From an uncultured Cohaesibacter sp. (GTDB taxonomy: Bacteria; Pseudomonadota; Alphaproteobacteria; Rhizobiales; Cohaesibacteraceae): DNA of 64,000 nt. The stretch is from assembly GCF_963676485.1 (NCBI RefSeq), contig NZ_OY781114.1, positions 434,001-498,000 on the forward strand. The letters are read 5' to 3'. This document shows, piece after piece, positions 45,370-54,313 of this stretch; the first letter of the stretch is position 1, and each line of letters opens with the position of its first letter. Below the pieces are notes generated by a model that saw nothing but the letters and a program-made list of their open reading frames with translations, was not told where the DNA came from and searched no databases. The position numbers were made by a program, and so were the translations under genes.

Positions 45370-45751
45370 CAGTCTCCATCGCTTCTCGTGTGCGCTTGCT
45401 GGCGCCCGTCGATTCTGTTAGCGTTTTGTTCTGGAAATATGATGCGACAGAAGAAAGAACATATCAAGAACAATTTTACTATTCTCCCATAGCCAGCACA
45501 ATGCAAAAACGACAATGAGGGCGAAAGCCCCTCCTACGCAAGCCGCTGAATTCAACGATGGCATGTCCAGTCCCTTTAATGCCGGGCATTCGCAAACTGC
45601 TGTGGGTAGAGGCGGGACGACTTTGTCCCCGTAATAAAAGGACTTGTTCACGAGTTGTTATTAAGGTGGGCGCGAACTATGTTTGATTCGACGCCCGGTT
45701 TGAGCCAAATGCCAAAAGGGCAAAGTCAATTGCCAGATGGGAGTTCGCACC
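45370..45751. other. Intergenic region, maybe with a small gene
   Basis: Between the radical SAM gene (minus) and the ClpP-like gene (plus). It contains a possible 48-residue membrane protein frame on minus (45418-45564) and the ClpP-like promoter; otherwise nothing evident. Confidence 0.35.
45418..45564 (-). CDS. Possible 48-residue membrane protein
   Basis: A short frame beginning MPSLNSAACVGGAFALIVVF with one hydrophobic helix (about residues 8-27) and a basic end SRTKR. The ribosome-binding site is weak and I know no relative, so it may be chance. The frame is open further upstream to 45651. Confidence 0.25.
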   Translation of the reverse strand: MPSLNSAACVGGAFALIVVFALCWLWENSKIVLDMFFLLSHHISRTKR

Positions 45752-46333
45752 ATGAGCGAAGAAAATGAAAAAAAGTCGGAAGACTCTATGGGCAAGGATG
45801 CGGCCGAGGCCCTGTTCAAATCCCGATCCGTCTTCATTTACGGAGAGGTGACGCAGGAAATGGCCCAGAAGGTGAGCGCCCAGTTGCTCGCCATGGCAGC
45901 CACCAGCGACGAAGATATCAAGGTCTTTATCAATTCTCCAGGTGGCCATGTCGAGTCTGGCGACTGCATGCATGACATCATCAAATTCATCAAGCCGAAG
46001 GTCTGGATTATCGGAACCGGCTGGGTCGCCTCCGCTGGTGCCCTTGTTTATATCTCCGCTCCGGTCGAGCGTCGCGTTTGCCTGCCAAACACCCGCTTCC
46101 TGTTGCACCAACCATCCGGCGGTGCACGCGGCATGGCCTCTGACATCGAAATTCAGGCCCGCGAAATCATCAAGATGAATGAGCGCCTCAACAAACTCTT
46201 CTCGGAAGCCACCGGCCAGACGATTGAAAAAATAGCAGCCGATACCGACCGCGATTACTGGCTCTCTGCCGAAGAAGCCAAAGCCTATGGCCTCGTTTCC
46301 AAAATCATCACCTCACACACCGAAGTCGGCTGA
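45752..46333 (+). CDS. ClpP-like serine protease
   Basis: A 193-residue member of the ClpP fold. The catalytic triad is visible: Ser in [13 protein letters not shown], His in [13 protein letters not shown] and Asp in [20 protein letters not shown]. It differs from the main ClpP (which has the ASMGA motif and a longer handle), so it is a second, ClpP-related subunit; no ClpX or ClpA gene is near. GGGAG precedes the ATG at 45752 ([11 protein letters not shown]); an in-frame codon at 45737 is less likely. Confidence 0.88.
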   Translation: MSEENEKKSEDSMGKDAAEALFKSRSVFIYGEVTQEMAQKVSAQLLAMAATSDEDIKVFINSPGGHVESGDCMHDIIKFIKPKVWIIGTGWVASAGALVYISAPVERRVCLPNTRFLLHQPSGGARGMASDIEIQAREIIKMNERLNKLFSEATGQTIEKIAADTDRDYWLSAEEAKAYGLVSKIITSHTEVG

Positions 46334-46406
46334 TGGGAGGGACTTGCATCCTGTGCCGATCCGGCATGCGAAGCAATGATTGACCAAATTGCTTTTCTGG
46401 CAGGTC

Positions 46407-46661
46407 TCAGGCCTGCCAGAAATATTTTGAGGCTTCCTTTTCCGCCGCCTGCCGGCTCATCCCAAAATCTTCAAGCACCGCATCGGTAAAGCCGACCGTG
46501 CCAAGATCGCGCCGCATCTGCCGGCGTTCATTGTGGCGACCAAGCCAAAGAGTTAGAGTCTGTTTCAGGCTTCGGGGCCGCTTTGGCCCATGGCGTGTGA
46601 TCAAGGCCAGCGCCTGATGATGATCCATGCGCTTAAAATCGCCCTCAAGGCTCGTCTTCAT
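46407..46661 (-). CDS. DUF1127-like small protein
   Basis: An 84-residue protein whose C-terminal half (RRQMRRDLGTVGFTDAVLED then FGMSRQAAEKEASKYFW) fits the Arg-rich DUF1127 domain of alphaproteobacteria, linked in some species to RNA turnover and phosphate or stress physiology. GGAGAG lies upstream of the ATG at 46661; the frame extends further to 46796, but that part is AT-rich and unlike a protein. It is divergent from a LysR gene. Confidence 0.8.
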   Translation of the reverse strand: MKTSLEGDFKRMDHHQALALITRHGPKRPRSLKQTLTLWLGRHNERRQMRRDLGTVGFTDAVLEDFGMSRQAAEKEASKYFWQA

Positions 46662-46825
46662 GGCCTTCTCTCCTTCATTGTTTTTCTTGTCTTTTGCGAA
46701 TGGATTCGTTTCGACCGCAACTGGTGCAATTATTGCGTCTTTTTCTTTGTAATAAAATTGAAAAATACGCACCTTATATGTGAGGGAAAGTGACATGATC
46801 TTTTAAAGCGGAATTTGGACAATCC

Positions 46826-47755
46826 ATGGCGCAGTTGCCTCCCCTCGCCTCTTTGTTGGCCTTTGAAGCGCTTTATCATAGTGGTTCGGTGACGGGTGCT
46901 GCGCTCAGGCTTGGCCGGACCCACAGCGCGGTGAGCAAGCAACTGCACCTGTTGCAGGATCATGCCGGAACCCCGCTTTTCGAAAAATACGGCTCGGGCA
47001 TCAAGCTAACGGCTCAGGGCCAAAAATTTGCCACGGTCGTTGCCGATAGCCTGTCTGACATTCGCAAAGGCTATGGCAGTTTGCGCGATGAGCGGGAGCA
47101 TCAGAAAGTCGCCATCAAGGTGAGCTCGACTTTTGCCCGCGTCTGGGCCATTCCCGTTGTGGCACGCTTCAACCGGCATCATCCCGATATCGAAATCCAG
47201 ATCACCCTGACCATCCCGCTCAATTCCCACTCATTCGACGGCTCGGTGGATCTGGTGCTTTCCTGGGATCGTCTGGTGAGCCCGCAGGAGGCGCATCCGA
47301 ACGGAACCACACTGGGAGACGTCCATATCGGGCCCGTGCTATCGCCAACCTACGCATATCATCTTGAAGACGGGCATTTGGCCTTTAAAACCCGCATTGA
47401 CCGGCGTGGATCGGAAAGCGGCTGGGCACGGTGGTCGAAGCTCACAGGCATTACGCTGTCTTGCGAAAACCATCAAACCTTCGAGTTATCCGGCCTCGCC
47501 TATGAAGCTGCAGAGCGAGGCATGGGGGTCGCTTTGGCGCCCCAATTTCTCATCGAGAAAGAGCTAAAGAGCGGCATGCTCGTGGCGCCTTCCGGCTTTT
47601 ATTGTTTCAAGGAAGGCCTCATCGTGCGCCCTTCATCCGAGCGGCCACACCCCAGCCAGAGTGCGCAGATCTTTCTTGATTGGCTCTCCAGATATGGGCG
47701 TCTGGGCGACGATGGCTATCTTGCGGCCGATGTGCTCGATCCGCTTTGGGGCTAG
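46826..47755 (+). CDS. LysR family transcriptional regulator
   Basis: A 309-residue regulator. The winged helix covers residues 1-60 (LASLLAFEALYHSGSVTGAA, TRSAVSKQL-type region HSAVSKQLHLLQDHAGTPLF), followed by a two-lobed effector domain. The C-terminal part (EAAERGMGVALAPQFLIEKEL) is like GcvA-type LysR proteins. Its neighbours are the DUF1127 gene (divergent) and an AEC transporter (convergent); the target is unknown. Confidence 0.9.
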   Translation: MAQLPPLASLLAFEALYHSGSVTGAALRLGRTHSAVSKQLHLLQDHAGTPLFEKYGSGIKLTAQGQKFATVVADSLSDIRKGYGSLRDEREHQKVAIKVSSTFARVWAIPVVARFNRHHPDIEIQITLTIPLNSHSFDGSVDLVLSWDRLVSPQEAHPNGTTLGDVHIGPVLSPTYAYHLEDGHLAFKTRIDRRGSESGWARWSKLTGITLSCENHQTFELSGLAYEAAERGMGVALAPQFLIEKELKSGMLVAPSGFYCFKEGLIVRPSSERPHPSQSAQIFLDWLSRYGRLGDDGYLAADVLDPLWG

Positions 47756-47790
47756 CCTCCCCTTTGGAAGGCCCTTTCAGAAGCAGGCCA

Positions 47791-48729
47791 TCAAATGGTG
47801 GGGTGGAAGCTGAGATAAATGGCAAACAGCGCCAAACTGACCACGGTGGATACTGCCAGTGCATTGACCACATAGGCCTTCTCGCTTTCCGATGCTTTCT
47901 GCATGAAAAGCGGAATGATGAAGGGAGGCGGCAGGATCAGCAAAGTGAAGAAGGCCATCTGGAAAGGAGCGCCTAGGCCAAGTAGATCATCCAGCACAAA
48001 GGCATTGAGCAACAGCGCCAGCGGCACCAGAATGCCGTAGCGCAGGGCAACCATCTTCAAAACATCCCCAAGTCCCTCTCGATGAATGCGGATACCATAG
48101 CCCACCACCAGCAGAATAAGCGGAATGGTCATACCGGCCAGCAGCTTCATGGTGCCATAGAGGCTTGAGAAAACCGGCGTCGTCTTGATGAAGTCCGACA
48201 GGCCAAGACCATTGCACAACAGACCGGCGACCAGTGCGATGACCACAGGCGAGGTTGCGAACATCTTCAGGATCGTTGCCGGATCGCTCTGCCCATCGCG
48301 GCGGATCATCAACATGGGCGCGAAGATGAACCAGATGAACAGCTCATGAGCCAGATCGACCACGGCGATATAGCCCACCGCCTGCAATCCATACGCGCCA
48401 CCGAATAGGCTAACTCCCAGCATGCCATATTCAAAGCCGGTCATCAGGAACGGAAAATAGGGATGATTTGGCGCCAGTTTCGGCCCGACGAGCCGCCCCA
48501 GCGCATAGAGCCCGCCGCAGATGGCGGCCGTTACCACGAAGACACCCAGATAAGAGGCCTTCATTGCCATATCCAGAAAGATCGTGAACAGCACGCTGGG
48601 CAAAACCAGATTGACCACAAGCTTGGTCAGGCCTTCCATGATCTGCGGTGACAGGACATTGAACAGGCGCAGAGACATGCCCGCCAGAATGAGAAACAGA
48701 ATTGGCAGAATTTGATCAAGAACCGACAT
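47791..48729 (-). CDS. AEC family transporter
   Basis: A 312-residue membrane protein with about ten hydrophobic segments in two repeats, of the auxin-efflux-carrier / malonate-transporter type. The opening LDQILPILFLILAGMSLRLF and the central break around KTTPVFSSLYGTMKLLAGMT with IPLILLVVGYGI are as in the family. The substrate is probably an organic acid, but this is not readable. It converges with the LysR gene. Confidence 0.85.
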   Translation of the reverse strand: MSVLDQILPILFLILAGMSLRLFNVLSPQIMEGLTKLVVNLVLPSVLFTIFLDMAMKASYLGVFVVTAAICGGLYALGRLVGPKLAPNHPYFPFLMTGFEYGMLGVSLFGGAYGLQAVGYIAVVDLAHELFIWFIFAPMLMIRRDGQSDPATILKMFATSPVVIALVAGLLCNGLGLSDFIKTTPVFSSLYGTMKLLAGMTIPLILLVVGYGIRIHREGLGDVLKMVALRYGILVPLALLLNAFVLDDLLGLGAPFQMAFFTLLILPPPFIIPLFMQKASESEKAYVVNALAVSTVVSLALFAIYLSFHPTI

Positions 48730-49119
48730 GGTGACGCCCCTCCCCCACTAGGCAACGCTCCCCCGCAAGACATGCGCAAGCCTGTCAATGCTAGTGGTCG
48801 GCCTGTCTTTTTGGCAAGGGGCTATGGCTCCTTATCGGCAAGCAAAGGGCGCGGGCAGTTGTTATCGGTAGATAAAAAACCGGTTTCTCCATGTCAGAGC
48901 GCGATACCGCCCACACAAACTGTGCATGCATCATGGAGAAGTCGCAAAAAATCCACATAGCCCAAGCAAAAAAAAGGGAGCAAGCCGATATCAGTGCGCT
49001 CGCTCCCTTTTCTGTGTTTCATGTTTCACGCCAGCGAGGATAAGCAACAACGTATCCCATTGGTGAGAATCCCAGATGATGCCTTCATGCAGTGGAGCGC
49101 CCGAAACGCGCCCACAGCG
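48730..49119. other. Intergenic region with terminator
   Basis: Between the AEC transporter gene and the small gene at 49120, both on minus. The terminator at 48967-49012 is the only clear element; the AEC promoter must also be here. Confidence 0.4.
48967..49012. terminator. Bidirectional intrinsic terminator
   Basis: AAAGGGAGC (48973-48981) pairs with GCTCCCTTT (49002-49010); on minus it is followed by eight Ts. It ends the sppA operon. Confidence 0.8.
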
Positions 49120-49383
49120 CTATCGCTTTTCGCGAAAATCACCGGTTTCGGGGTCCTGCTCCAGATCGATGATATCTGCCTCGCGTTTAGCCCTTTCGCT
49201 TTCTTCCTTCAGGGCTTCTGCCTGACGGCGCATAAGCTCCGCCTTATGACGTCGGTTCAATTCGGTGCCCTGAGCGCGAATTTTCGTCAACAGCTTTGAA
49301 AAGATCCAGAGGCCGGCCAGCGCGGCCAGCATTACCATTAATTTCGCGATCAACTGCCCTGTTCCTTTCAGCGCGGCTTTCAA
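49120..49383 (-). CDS. Small membrane-anchored coiled-coil protein downstream of sppA
   Basis: An 87-residue protein with one N-terminal helix (residues 11-31) followed by a charged coiled-coil (LNRRHKAELMRRQAEALKEE) and an acidic end. It starts about 25 bases after the SppA stop on the same strand, so the two form an operon, ended by the terminator at 48967. I recall unnamed small genes at this place in Hyphomicrobiales. Function unknown; it could modulate the peptidase. Confidence 0.7.
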   Translation of the reverse strand: MKAALKGTGQLIAKLMVMLAALAGLWIFSKLLTKIRAQGTELNRRHKAELMRRQAEALKEESERAKREADIIDLEQDPETGDFREKR

Positions 49384-49407
49384 GGATCGTCAGACCCCTT
49401 GACGTGT

Positions 49408-50337
49408 TTACAATCCGATGCGGGACCATAATGCGCGTTCTTCAAGGCTTGCAAGGATTTTGTCTGCCGACAGGCCCGCAGCGATACGGTCAACGGGATC
49501 GACCACAGAGGCACCATGACTTGCGCCCATGGAAAGGGAGCTGGAATGGAACAGGCTGAAAAAGCCGGAAGACTGAGAAATCAGCTTCAGCTTGGTGTCC
49601 TCGCCAAAACGGCGCTTGATATAGCTGTTCATATCGCCCAGTTCATCAACAAGCCCATATTCCAGAGCCTTGTTGCCGGTCCAGAAAGCCCCGGTGAAGA
49701 GCTTGTCTTCTGATTCGGTCAGCTTGTCACCACGGCGACCGCGCACCAGGCCCTTGAAGCTTTCAAACAGATCCTGCAACAATTCATCCAGATGAGCCAG
49801 ATGCTCGGGATTTTCCGGCTTGAAGGGATCAAGCATCGCCTTCTGCGTGCCAGCTGTATAAATGCGGCGCTCGATACCAAGCTTCTCGATGGCATCAACA
49901 AAACCGAAGCCACCGGAGACCACACCAATCGAGCCGATGATGGAGCTTGGGTCGGCAACAATGACATCGCCCGCAACGGCAATCATATAACCACCGGATG
50001 CGGCGGCATCTTCACAAAAGACGATGACGTCCTTTTCCTTTTCAATGGCCAACTGCCGGATGCGCTCATGAATGAGGCGGCTTTGCACAGGCGACCCACC
50101 CGGGCTGTTGATGGAAATCACCACAGCGGGGGCTTCTTTCATGTCGAAGGCCTTTTGCAGTGGCCCTGCGATGGAAGCCATATTCAGATGGGACCGCATC
50201 GGTCCGCCCTGATTGACCATGATGGGGCCAACCATGCGCACAACTGGGATGACTACCGGCTCTTTTGTCCATTTTTCAGGGAGAATCCTGTTGGGAATAA
50301 CTTTCCTGACATATTTCATAATTTTCACGGCAAACAT
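49408..50337 (-). CDS. sppA: S49 family signal peptide peptidase-like protease
   Basis: A 309-residue ClpP-fold serine protease of the S49 family. The catalytic Ser is in AAASGGYMIAVAGD, with SINSPGGSPVQSRLIHERI before it and YTAGTQKAMLDPFKPE after it. It probably cleaves leftover signal peptides at the inner membrane, though it has no clear helix of its own. Two start codons are possible (50337 or 50319). It is followed by the membrane-anchored coiled-coil protein at 49120, which could tie it to the membrane. Confidence 0.9.
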   Translation of the reverse strand: MFAVKIMKYVRKVIPNRILPEKWTKEPVVIPVVRMVGPIMVNQGGPMRSHLNMASIAGPLQKAFDMKEAPAVVISINSPGGSPVQSRLIHERIRQLAIEKEKDVIVFCEDAAASGGYMIAVAGDVIVADPSSIIGSIGVVSGGFGFVDAIEKLGIERRIYTAGTQKAMLDPFKPENPEHLAHLDELLQDLFESFKGLVRGRRGDKLTESEDKLFTGAFWTGNKALEYGLVDELGDMNSYIKRRFGEDTKLKLISQSSGFFSLFHSSSLSMGASHGASVVDPVDRIAAGLSADKILASLEERALWSRIGL

Positions 50338-50617
50338 CCTCAGGTTACTTGTGGTCGAGGCACATCAAATCTTTTAATAGCTTTTACTTAGGCTGCAGCT
50401 GGTGGTATTTCCAGTCCTGCTCTGATGTTTCTTGTCATAAAGGCCCAGCCATTGAGGTTTGGTTTCGAAATCCGCACATTGCATGCCGATTTCCAGTTTT
50501 TCCAACAGTTTACTGTGCTTTTTTCTTTCTTTTGCCTCGCTTGGGACTTTAGAGTGAAGTCAGATAGACCCACCATCAAAACACCTTCGCAATCAACAAA
50601 CGTGGAAAATTGAAGAT

Positions 50618-51823
50618 ATGAGCACACAGCTGACCAATGCAGAAATCGACCATCTGGTTGCTTTCCGGCAGGCGCTGCATCGCCGTCCGGATTTGTCGGG
50701 CGAAGAGAGGGAAACAGCGCAACAGGTCATCAAGCAATTGCAGAGGCTGTCACCGGACAGCATCGTGACGGGGCTCGGCCCGTGGACCGAACCGGACGGC
50801 AACATACTTGGCGGCACAGGCATCGCAGCGACCTTCGAGTCTGGCAAAGATGGCCCGACACTCCTGTTTCGCTGCGAGCTGGATGGATTGCCCATTCAGG
50901 AGCAATCCGATCTAGCCTACCATTCCGAGCTGGAAACCAAGGCCCATTTGTGTGGTCATGACGGCCATATGGCGATTCTTCTGGCGCTTGCCATGCGCCT
51001 TTCGCGGCAACGTCCCGCATCCGGGCGGGTTGTGCTTGTGTTCCAGCCAGCCGAGGAAACCGGCAAAGGCGCGTCAGCCCTATTGCGCGATCCCGCCTTT
51101 GCGGCCAGCGTGCCCAAACCGGACATGGCCTTTGCGCTGCATAATCTGCCCGGCCTTGCTCTTGGTACGGTGGGGCTCAAATCGGGTGCCATGTGCTGCG
51201 CGTCGCGCGGCATCCGCATTCTGCTTGAAGGCAAGACCTCCCATGCCTCCCAGCCGCAGGACGGCATCTCGCCGGTTAGGGCGATGATGAAGATAGCTGA
51301 AGGCCTGAATGCCCTGACCAACGGGCTTGACGCCGGTCAGGCATTGGACGAGAGCTACAGGCTGGTTACCATCACCCATATGAGCGTTGGCGAACCCTGC
51401 TTCGGTGTAGCCCCCGGGAAAGGGGCATTATGGGCCACGCTACGCACCGTTAGTGACGACGTGATGGGGCATCTGGTTGCCTCCGCCGAGCAATTGGCAA
51501 CCTTAGCCGCACAAGAGGCCGGTCTTACCCTTCAGATCGAACAGGACGACATATTCGCGGCCTGCACCAATGCGTCCGAGACAACAGACATGGTAGCCAA
51601 AGCGCTTAAAGCAGAGGGCATCCCAACACAAGCACAGAGCGAGCCCATGCGCTGGTCTGAGGATTTCGGCCAGTTCGGCCGCCATTGCCCCTCCACCCTG
51701 TTCGTGCTCGGATCGGGTAAAGAGCAACCCCAGTTGCACAATCCGGATTTCGACTTTCCCGACAGCCTGACGCCAGTGGGCGCCCGCATCTTCGAGCGTA
51801 TCATCCGCGATCGGTTGGGCTAA
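50618..51823 (+). CDS. M20D family amidohydrolase
   Basis: A 401-residue metal-dependent amidohydrolase of the hippurate/IAA-amino acid hydrolase type. The opening LVAFRQALHRRPDLSGEE, the metal site CELDGLP...HLCGHDGHMAILL and FQPAEETGKGASALL and the inserted dimerisation domain with GKTSHASQPQDGISPV are present. It removes acyl groups from amino acids or similar amides; the substrate is not known. An acetyltransferase gene begins one base before its stop is complete (TAATG), so the two are coupled. Confidence 0.9.
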   Translation: MSTQLTNAEIDHLVAFRQALHRRPDLSGEERETAQQVIKQLQRLSPDSIVTGLGPWTEPDGNILGGTGIAATFESGKDGPTLLFRCELDGLPIQEQSDLAYHSELETKAHLCGHDGHMAILLALAMRLSRQRPASGRVVLVFQPAEETGKGASALLRDPAFAASVPKPDMAFALHNLPGLALGTVGLKSGAMCCASRGIRILLEGKTSHASQPQDGISPVRAMMKIAEGLNALTNGLDAGQALDESYRLVTITHMSVGEPCFGVAPGKGALWATLRTVSDDVMGHLVASAEQLATLAAQEAGLTLQIEQDDIFAACTNASETTDMVAKALKAEGIPTQAQSEPMRWSEDFGQFGRHCPSTLFVLGSGKEQPQLHNPDFDFPDSLTPVGARIFERIIRDRLG

Positions 51824-52383
51824 TGGGGATACGTGCGGCAAAACAGGAGGATGCAGCTGCCCTGGCAGCCTTGTGCATCGAGGTCTGGCTTCATACCTAT
51901 TGCCGCCCCGGCATTCCTCCGGTTTTTGCATCTTATGCGCTGGAGACTTTCACCCCGGCCAATATGGCCGCGCTGATTTCCGACCCGGATCAGCATTTGA
52001 TGGTTGATGGGGTGGACTATGCCGGACAGGAGGGGCTGCGCGGCTATTTGCGCTGGTGCTGCCCTTCAAAGCGGCCTCTTCAAGCTTGCCCGCCAGCGGA
52101 AATTGACACCCTCTACGTGCGCACGCGACATAAAGGGCAAGGCATCGGCTCAGCGCTGCTAAAAGCCAGCTACGTCGATATGCACAAGGCAGGCCATGAC
52201 GCAGCCTATCTCGCTGTCAATGCGGAAAATGAGGAGGCGGTGACATACTATCTTGGCAAGGGCTTTGAGATGCTCGGTGAAAGCTGGTTTGAAATTGAAG
52301 ACGGGCGTTATCGCAATTTCGTCATGCAGAAAGCGTTTGGCACAATGCGCTTGCCTGAACTCTCGGACGAGAGATCAGAATAG
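51823..52383 (+). CDS. GNAT family N-acetyltransferase
   Basis: A 186-residue GNAT protein. The acetyl-CoA loop reads VRTRHKGQGIGSALLKASYVDMHKAG, and the end YLAVNAENEEAVTYYLGKGF is typical. It begins in the TAATG overlap with the amidohydrolase gene, so co-expression of an acylase and an acylase-opposing acetyltransferase is possible but not shown. Its last nine bases overlap the LprI-like gene on the opposite strand. Confidence 0.85.
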   Translation: MGIRAAKQEDAAALAALCIEVWLHTYCRPGIPPVFASYALETFTPANMAALISDPDQHLMVDGVDYAGQEGLRGYLRWCCPSKRPLQACPPAEIDTLYVRTRHKGQGIGSALLKASYVDMHKAGHDAAYLAVNAENEEAVTYYLGKGFEMLGESWFEIEDGRYRNFVMQKAFGTMRLPELSDERSE

Positions 52384-52794
52384 CGGCTGTCCCGTGCCGG
52401 GATCCGTGCGCAACTCGTCGCTGCGGCGCGAGGCCTTTTCGCTGAGGCATGAAATATGGGCCAGTCCCGCCATGGAGCCTCCACGAAAGGTGTCGGCAAT
52501 CCGCGCGCATTCGGCGTCCCGATAGGAGATCCACGCCCGCTGGGCATCACGCAGCAACAGATTGGCTTTCTTATCCTGCATGGAGCGCAAATGCTGATAG
52601 ACCGCATTGAGCTCATCATCGGCTCTTTGATAGTCAAGCTGAGCGCATTGGCTCATATCGGCGGTGGTCATAGCATTTTCGCAATCAAGCGCGCGCGCCG
52701 ATGCTGTCATGACCACACTGCCTGCAAGTGCCAGAATAAGCTGGACCGGAAAAAGCCGGGTCAGTTGGAGCCGAAAACCTCTGTGATTGGTCAT
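52375..52794 (-). CDS. LprI-like exported protein (DUF1311)
   Basis: A 139-residue protein with a signal peptide (residues 1-35, cleavage probably after ARA, before LDCENA). The mature part has the LprI pattern: CENAMTTADMSQCAQ, DYQRADDELNAVYQHL, and RDAQRAWISYRDAEC, with paired cysteines. LprI of Mycobacterium inhibits lysozyme; whether this holds here is unknown. AGGAATAGGC precedes the ATG. Confidence 0.88.
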   Translation of the reverse strand: MTNHRGFRLQLTRLFPVQLILALAGSVVMTASARALDCENAMTTADMSQCAQLDYQRADDELNAVYQHLRSMQDKKANLLLRDAQRAWISYRDAECARIADTFRGGSMAGLAHISCLSEKASRRSDELRTDPGTGQPLF

Positions 52795-52892
52795 TGCCTA
52801 TTCCTTTTCCGGACTGCCTTTGTCTGCCTGATTTCTTCATACCATACCTACGGACAAACACATATAAAAGAAAAACGAAGCCTCTGGGACGA

Positions 52893-53732
52893 TCAGCTCA
52901 GATCAATCGCGGCCCCATGCCGGTGCACCGCCTCAATCTGAGCGCCGGGCGTATCCAAGCCCGCATCATGCAGAGCGATGGCAGGCAATAGGCGGAAGGG
53001 CGCGCGGGATTGCTTTTTTCCCTGCACAACCACCCGATGGGCGGCTTCACCTTGACGCGCAGAGAAAGGCTGCACAGAGATGCCACCGAAGCGCCCCTCC
53101 ATCAATCTAAGCAGTGTTGGCAGCTCATCGGCCCGTTGGACGACGGTGAACGTCCCCTTGCTCTTAAGGATGGAAACAGCGGTGCGAAACCATGGTTCCA
53201 TTCCCTCCTCCGTTAACATATGCGCAGTAGCCCGCGCCTCGTTGGGAGACGTCTGAAATCTATCGGGCCGGTAATATGGCGGGTTGGCAATCACATGATC
53301 TGCAAGATTTTCGACAAGGCCAGCCTCTTTGCGCGGCTCCCCCCGCAAGGCGACATCACAACAGATGACTGAGGCCTGAGCGAGATATGGCTGAGAGCGG
53401 GCCATATTGGCCGCAGCGATGGCGGCGATTTCGGGATCGATCTCGACGGCAAGCAATCGCACCCCTCCCACCCGCGCCGCAACGCAAAGACCGGCAGCTC
53501 CAACGCCAGAGCCCAGATCAACGACCAGATCGCCCGGCTTGGCCGGGGTGCATGCAGCCAGCAAGACCGCATCGGTACCCGAGCGATGATGTCCCTTCTT
53601 GGGCTGCAATAGCGAAATGCGCCCACCCAGAAAATCATCTGCGCTCAGAACGATATCCGCCGGTAGGCCTTGGGCAGACACGGTCGGCACGTCGGTGAAC
53701 AATGGAGCTGGCGCGGTTCTATTGGGAGGCAT
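52893..53732 (-). CDS. trmN6: tRNA1(Val) adenine(37)-N6 methyltransferase-like
   Basis: A 279-residue class I SAM-dependent methyltransferase. The SAM site is in VVDLGSGVGAAGLCVAARVG and the catalytic NPPY box in HVIANPPYYRPDRFQ, as in TrmN6/YfiC enzymes that methylate A37 of tRNA1(Val). The DFLGGRISLLQPKKGHHRSG region, with GTDAVLLAA, is the family N-terminal signature. It is followed downstream by LprI and preceded by DUF2007 on the same strand, as in other Hyphomicrobiales. Confidence 0.9.
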   Translation of the reverse strand: MPPNRTAPAPLFTDVPTVSAQGLPADIVLSADDFLGGRISLLQPKKGHHRSGTDAVLLAACTPAKPGDLVVDLGSGVGAAGLCVAARVGGVRLLAVEIDPEIAAIAAANMARSQPYLAQASVICCDVALRGEPRKEAGLVENLADHVIANPPYYRPDRFQTSPNEARATAHMLTEEGMEPWFRTAVSILKSKGTFTVVQRADELPTLLRLMEGRFGGISVQPFSARQGEAAHRVVVQGKKQSRAPFRLLPAIALHDAGLDTPGAQIEAVHRHGAAIDLS

Positions 53733-53779
53733 GGCCTTGGCTTTCTGATATGTCCTGGAGCAAGCATTTTTATTTCAAC

Positions 53780-54016
53780 TTATTCGACGAGCGACCAGTC
53801 GGCTTCTTTCTCCAGATCCGCATCGCGCAAAAGCTGGCGTGCCCGCTCGAGGCAATCCGCATCCACCAGAACGCGCCGCGCGATGGAATTGAGGGTGTTG
53901 CCATAAAGCGTACTCATATTGTGATCAAGGGACTGATAGGGAATGCCAGCGTCCTTTAGCAAGGCTTCCACGAAGGAAAGGGTCACCGGATTGTTTGTCT
54001 TGATGAGTTCTTCCAC
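53780..54016 (-). CDS. DUF2007 domain protein
   Basis: A 78-residue protein. The pattern VTLSFVEALLKDAGIPYQSLDHNMS and RRVLVDADCLERARQLLRDADLE fits the DUF2007 (putative signal-transducing, PII-like) family. Start is the GTG at 54016, with AGGA in front at good spacing. It is upstream of trmN6 on the same strand (48 bases apart) and divergent from the polyprenyl synthetase gene, the usual order. Confidence 0.88.
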   Translation of the reverse strand: MEELIKTNNPVTLSFVEALLKDAGIPYQSLDHNMSTLYGNTLNSIARRVLVDADCLERARQLLRDADLEKEADWSLVE

Positions 54017-54313
54017 GCCAGTATCCTTGTGCTGGGGCCATTGAAATCCGCGTTGCAGATGCGGCGAACCATAAATTGAAATGCGTGGGGTGAAAAGAGG
54101 CTTGTGATCTGGCAGAGGGCCATTGGATGTTGTCTACCAGCCCGATGACCTTGCGTTCCTGTCCATTGGTCCTAGCTGGAGAAGAAAAATGCAGACAAAG
54201 GAATAATTTTTAACGGGTTTCAGTAACATTTCTGTGCCAGCCCCTTGTCGTTATCGGGTGACCCGCCTATTCTCGCGATCGACAAGAAAAGACCACAAAA
54301 TTGGAGCCGCCGC

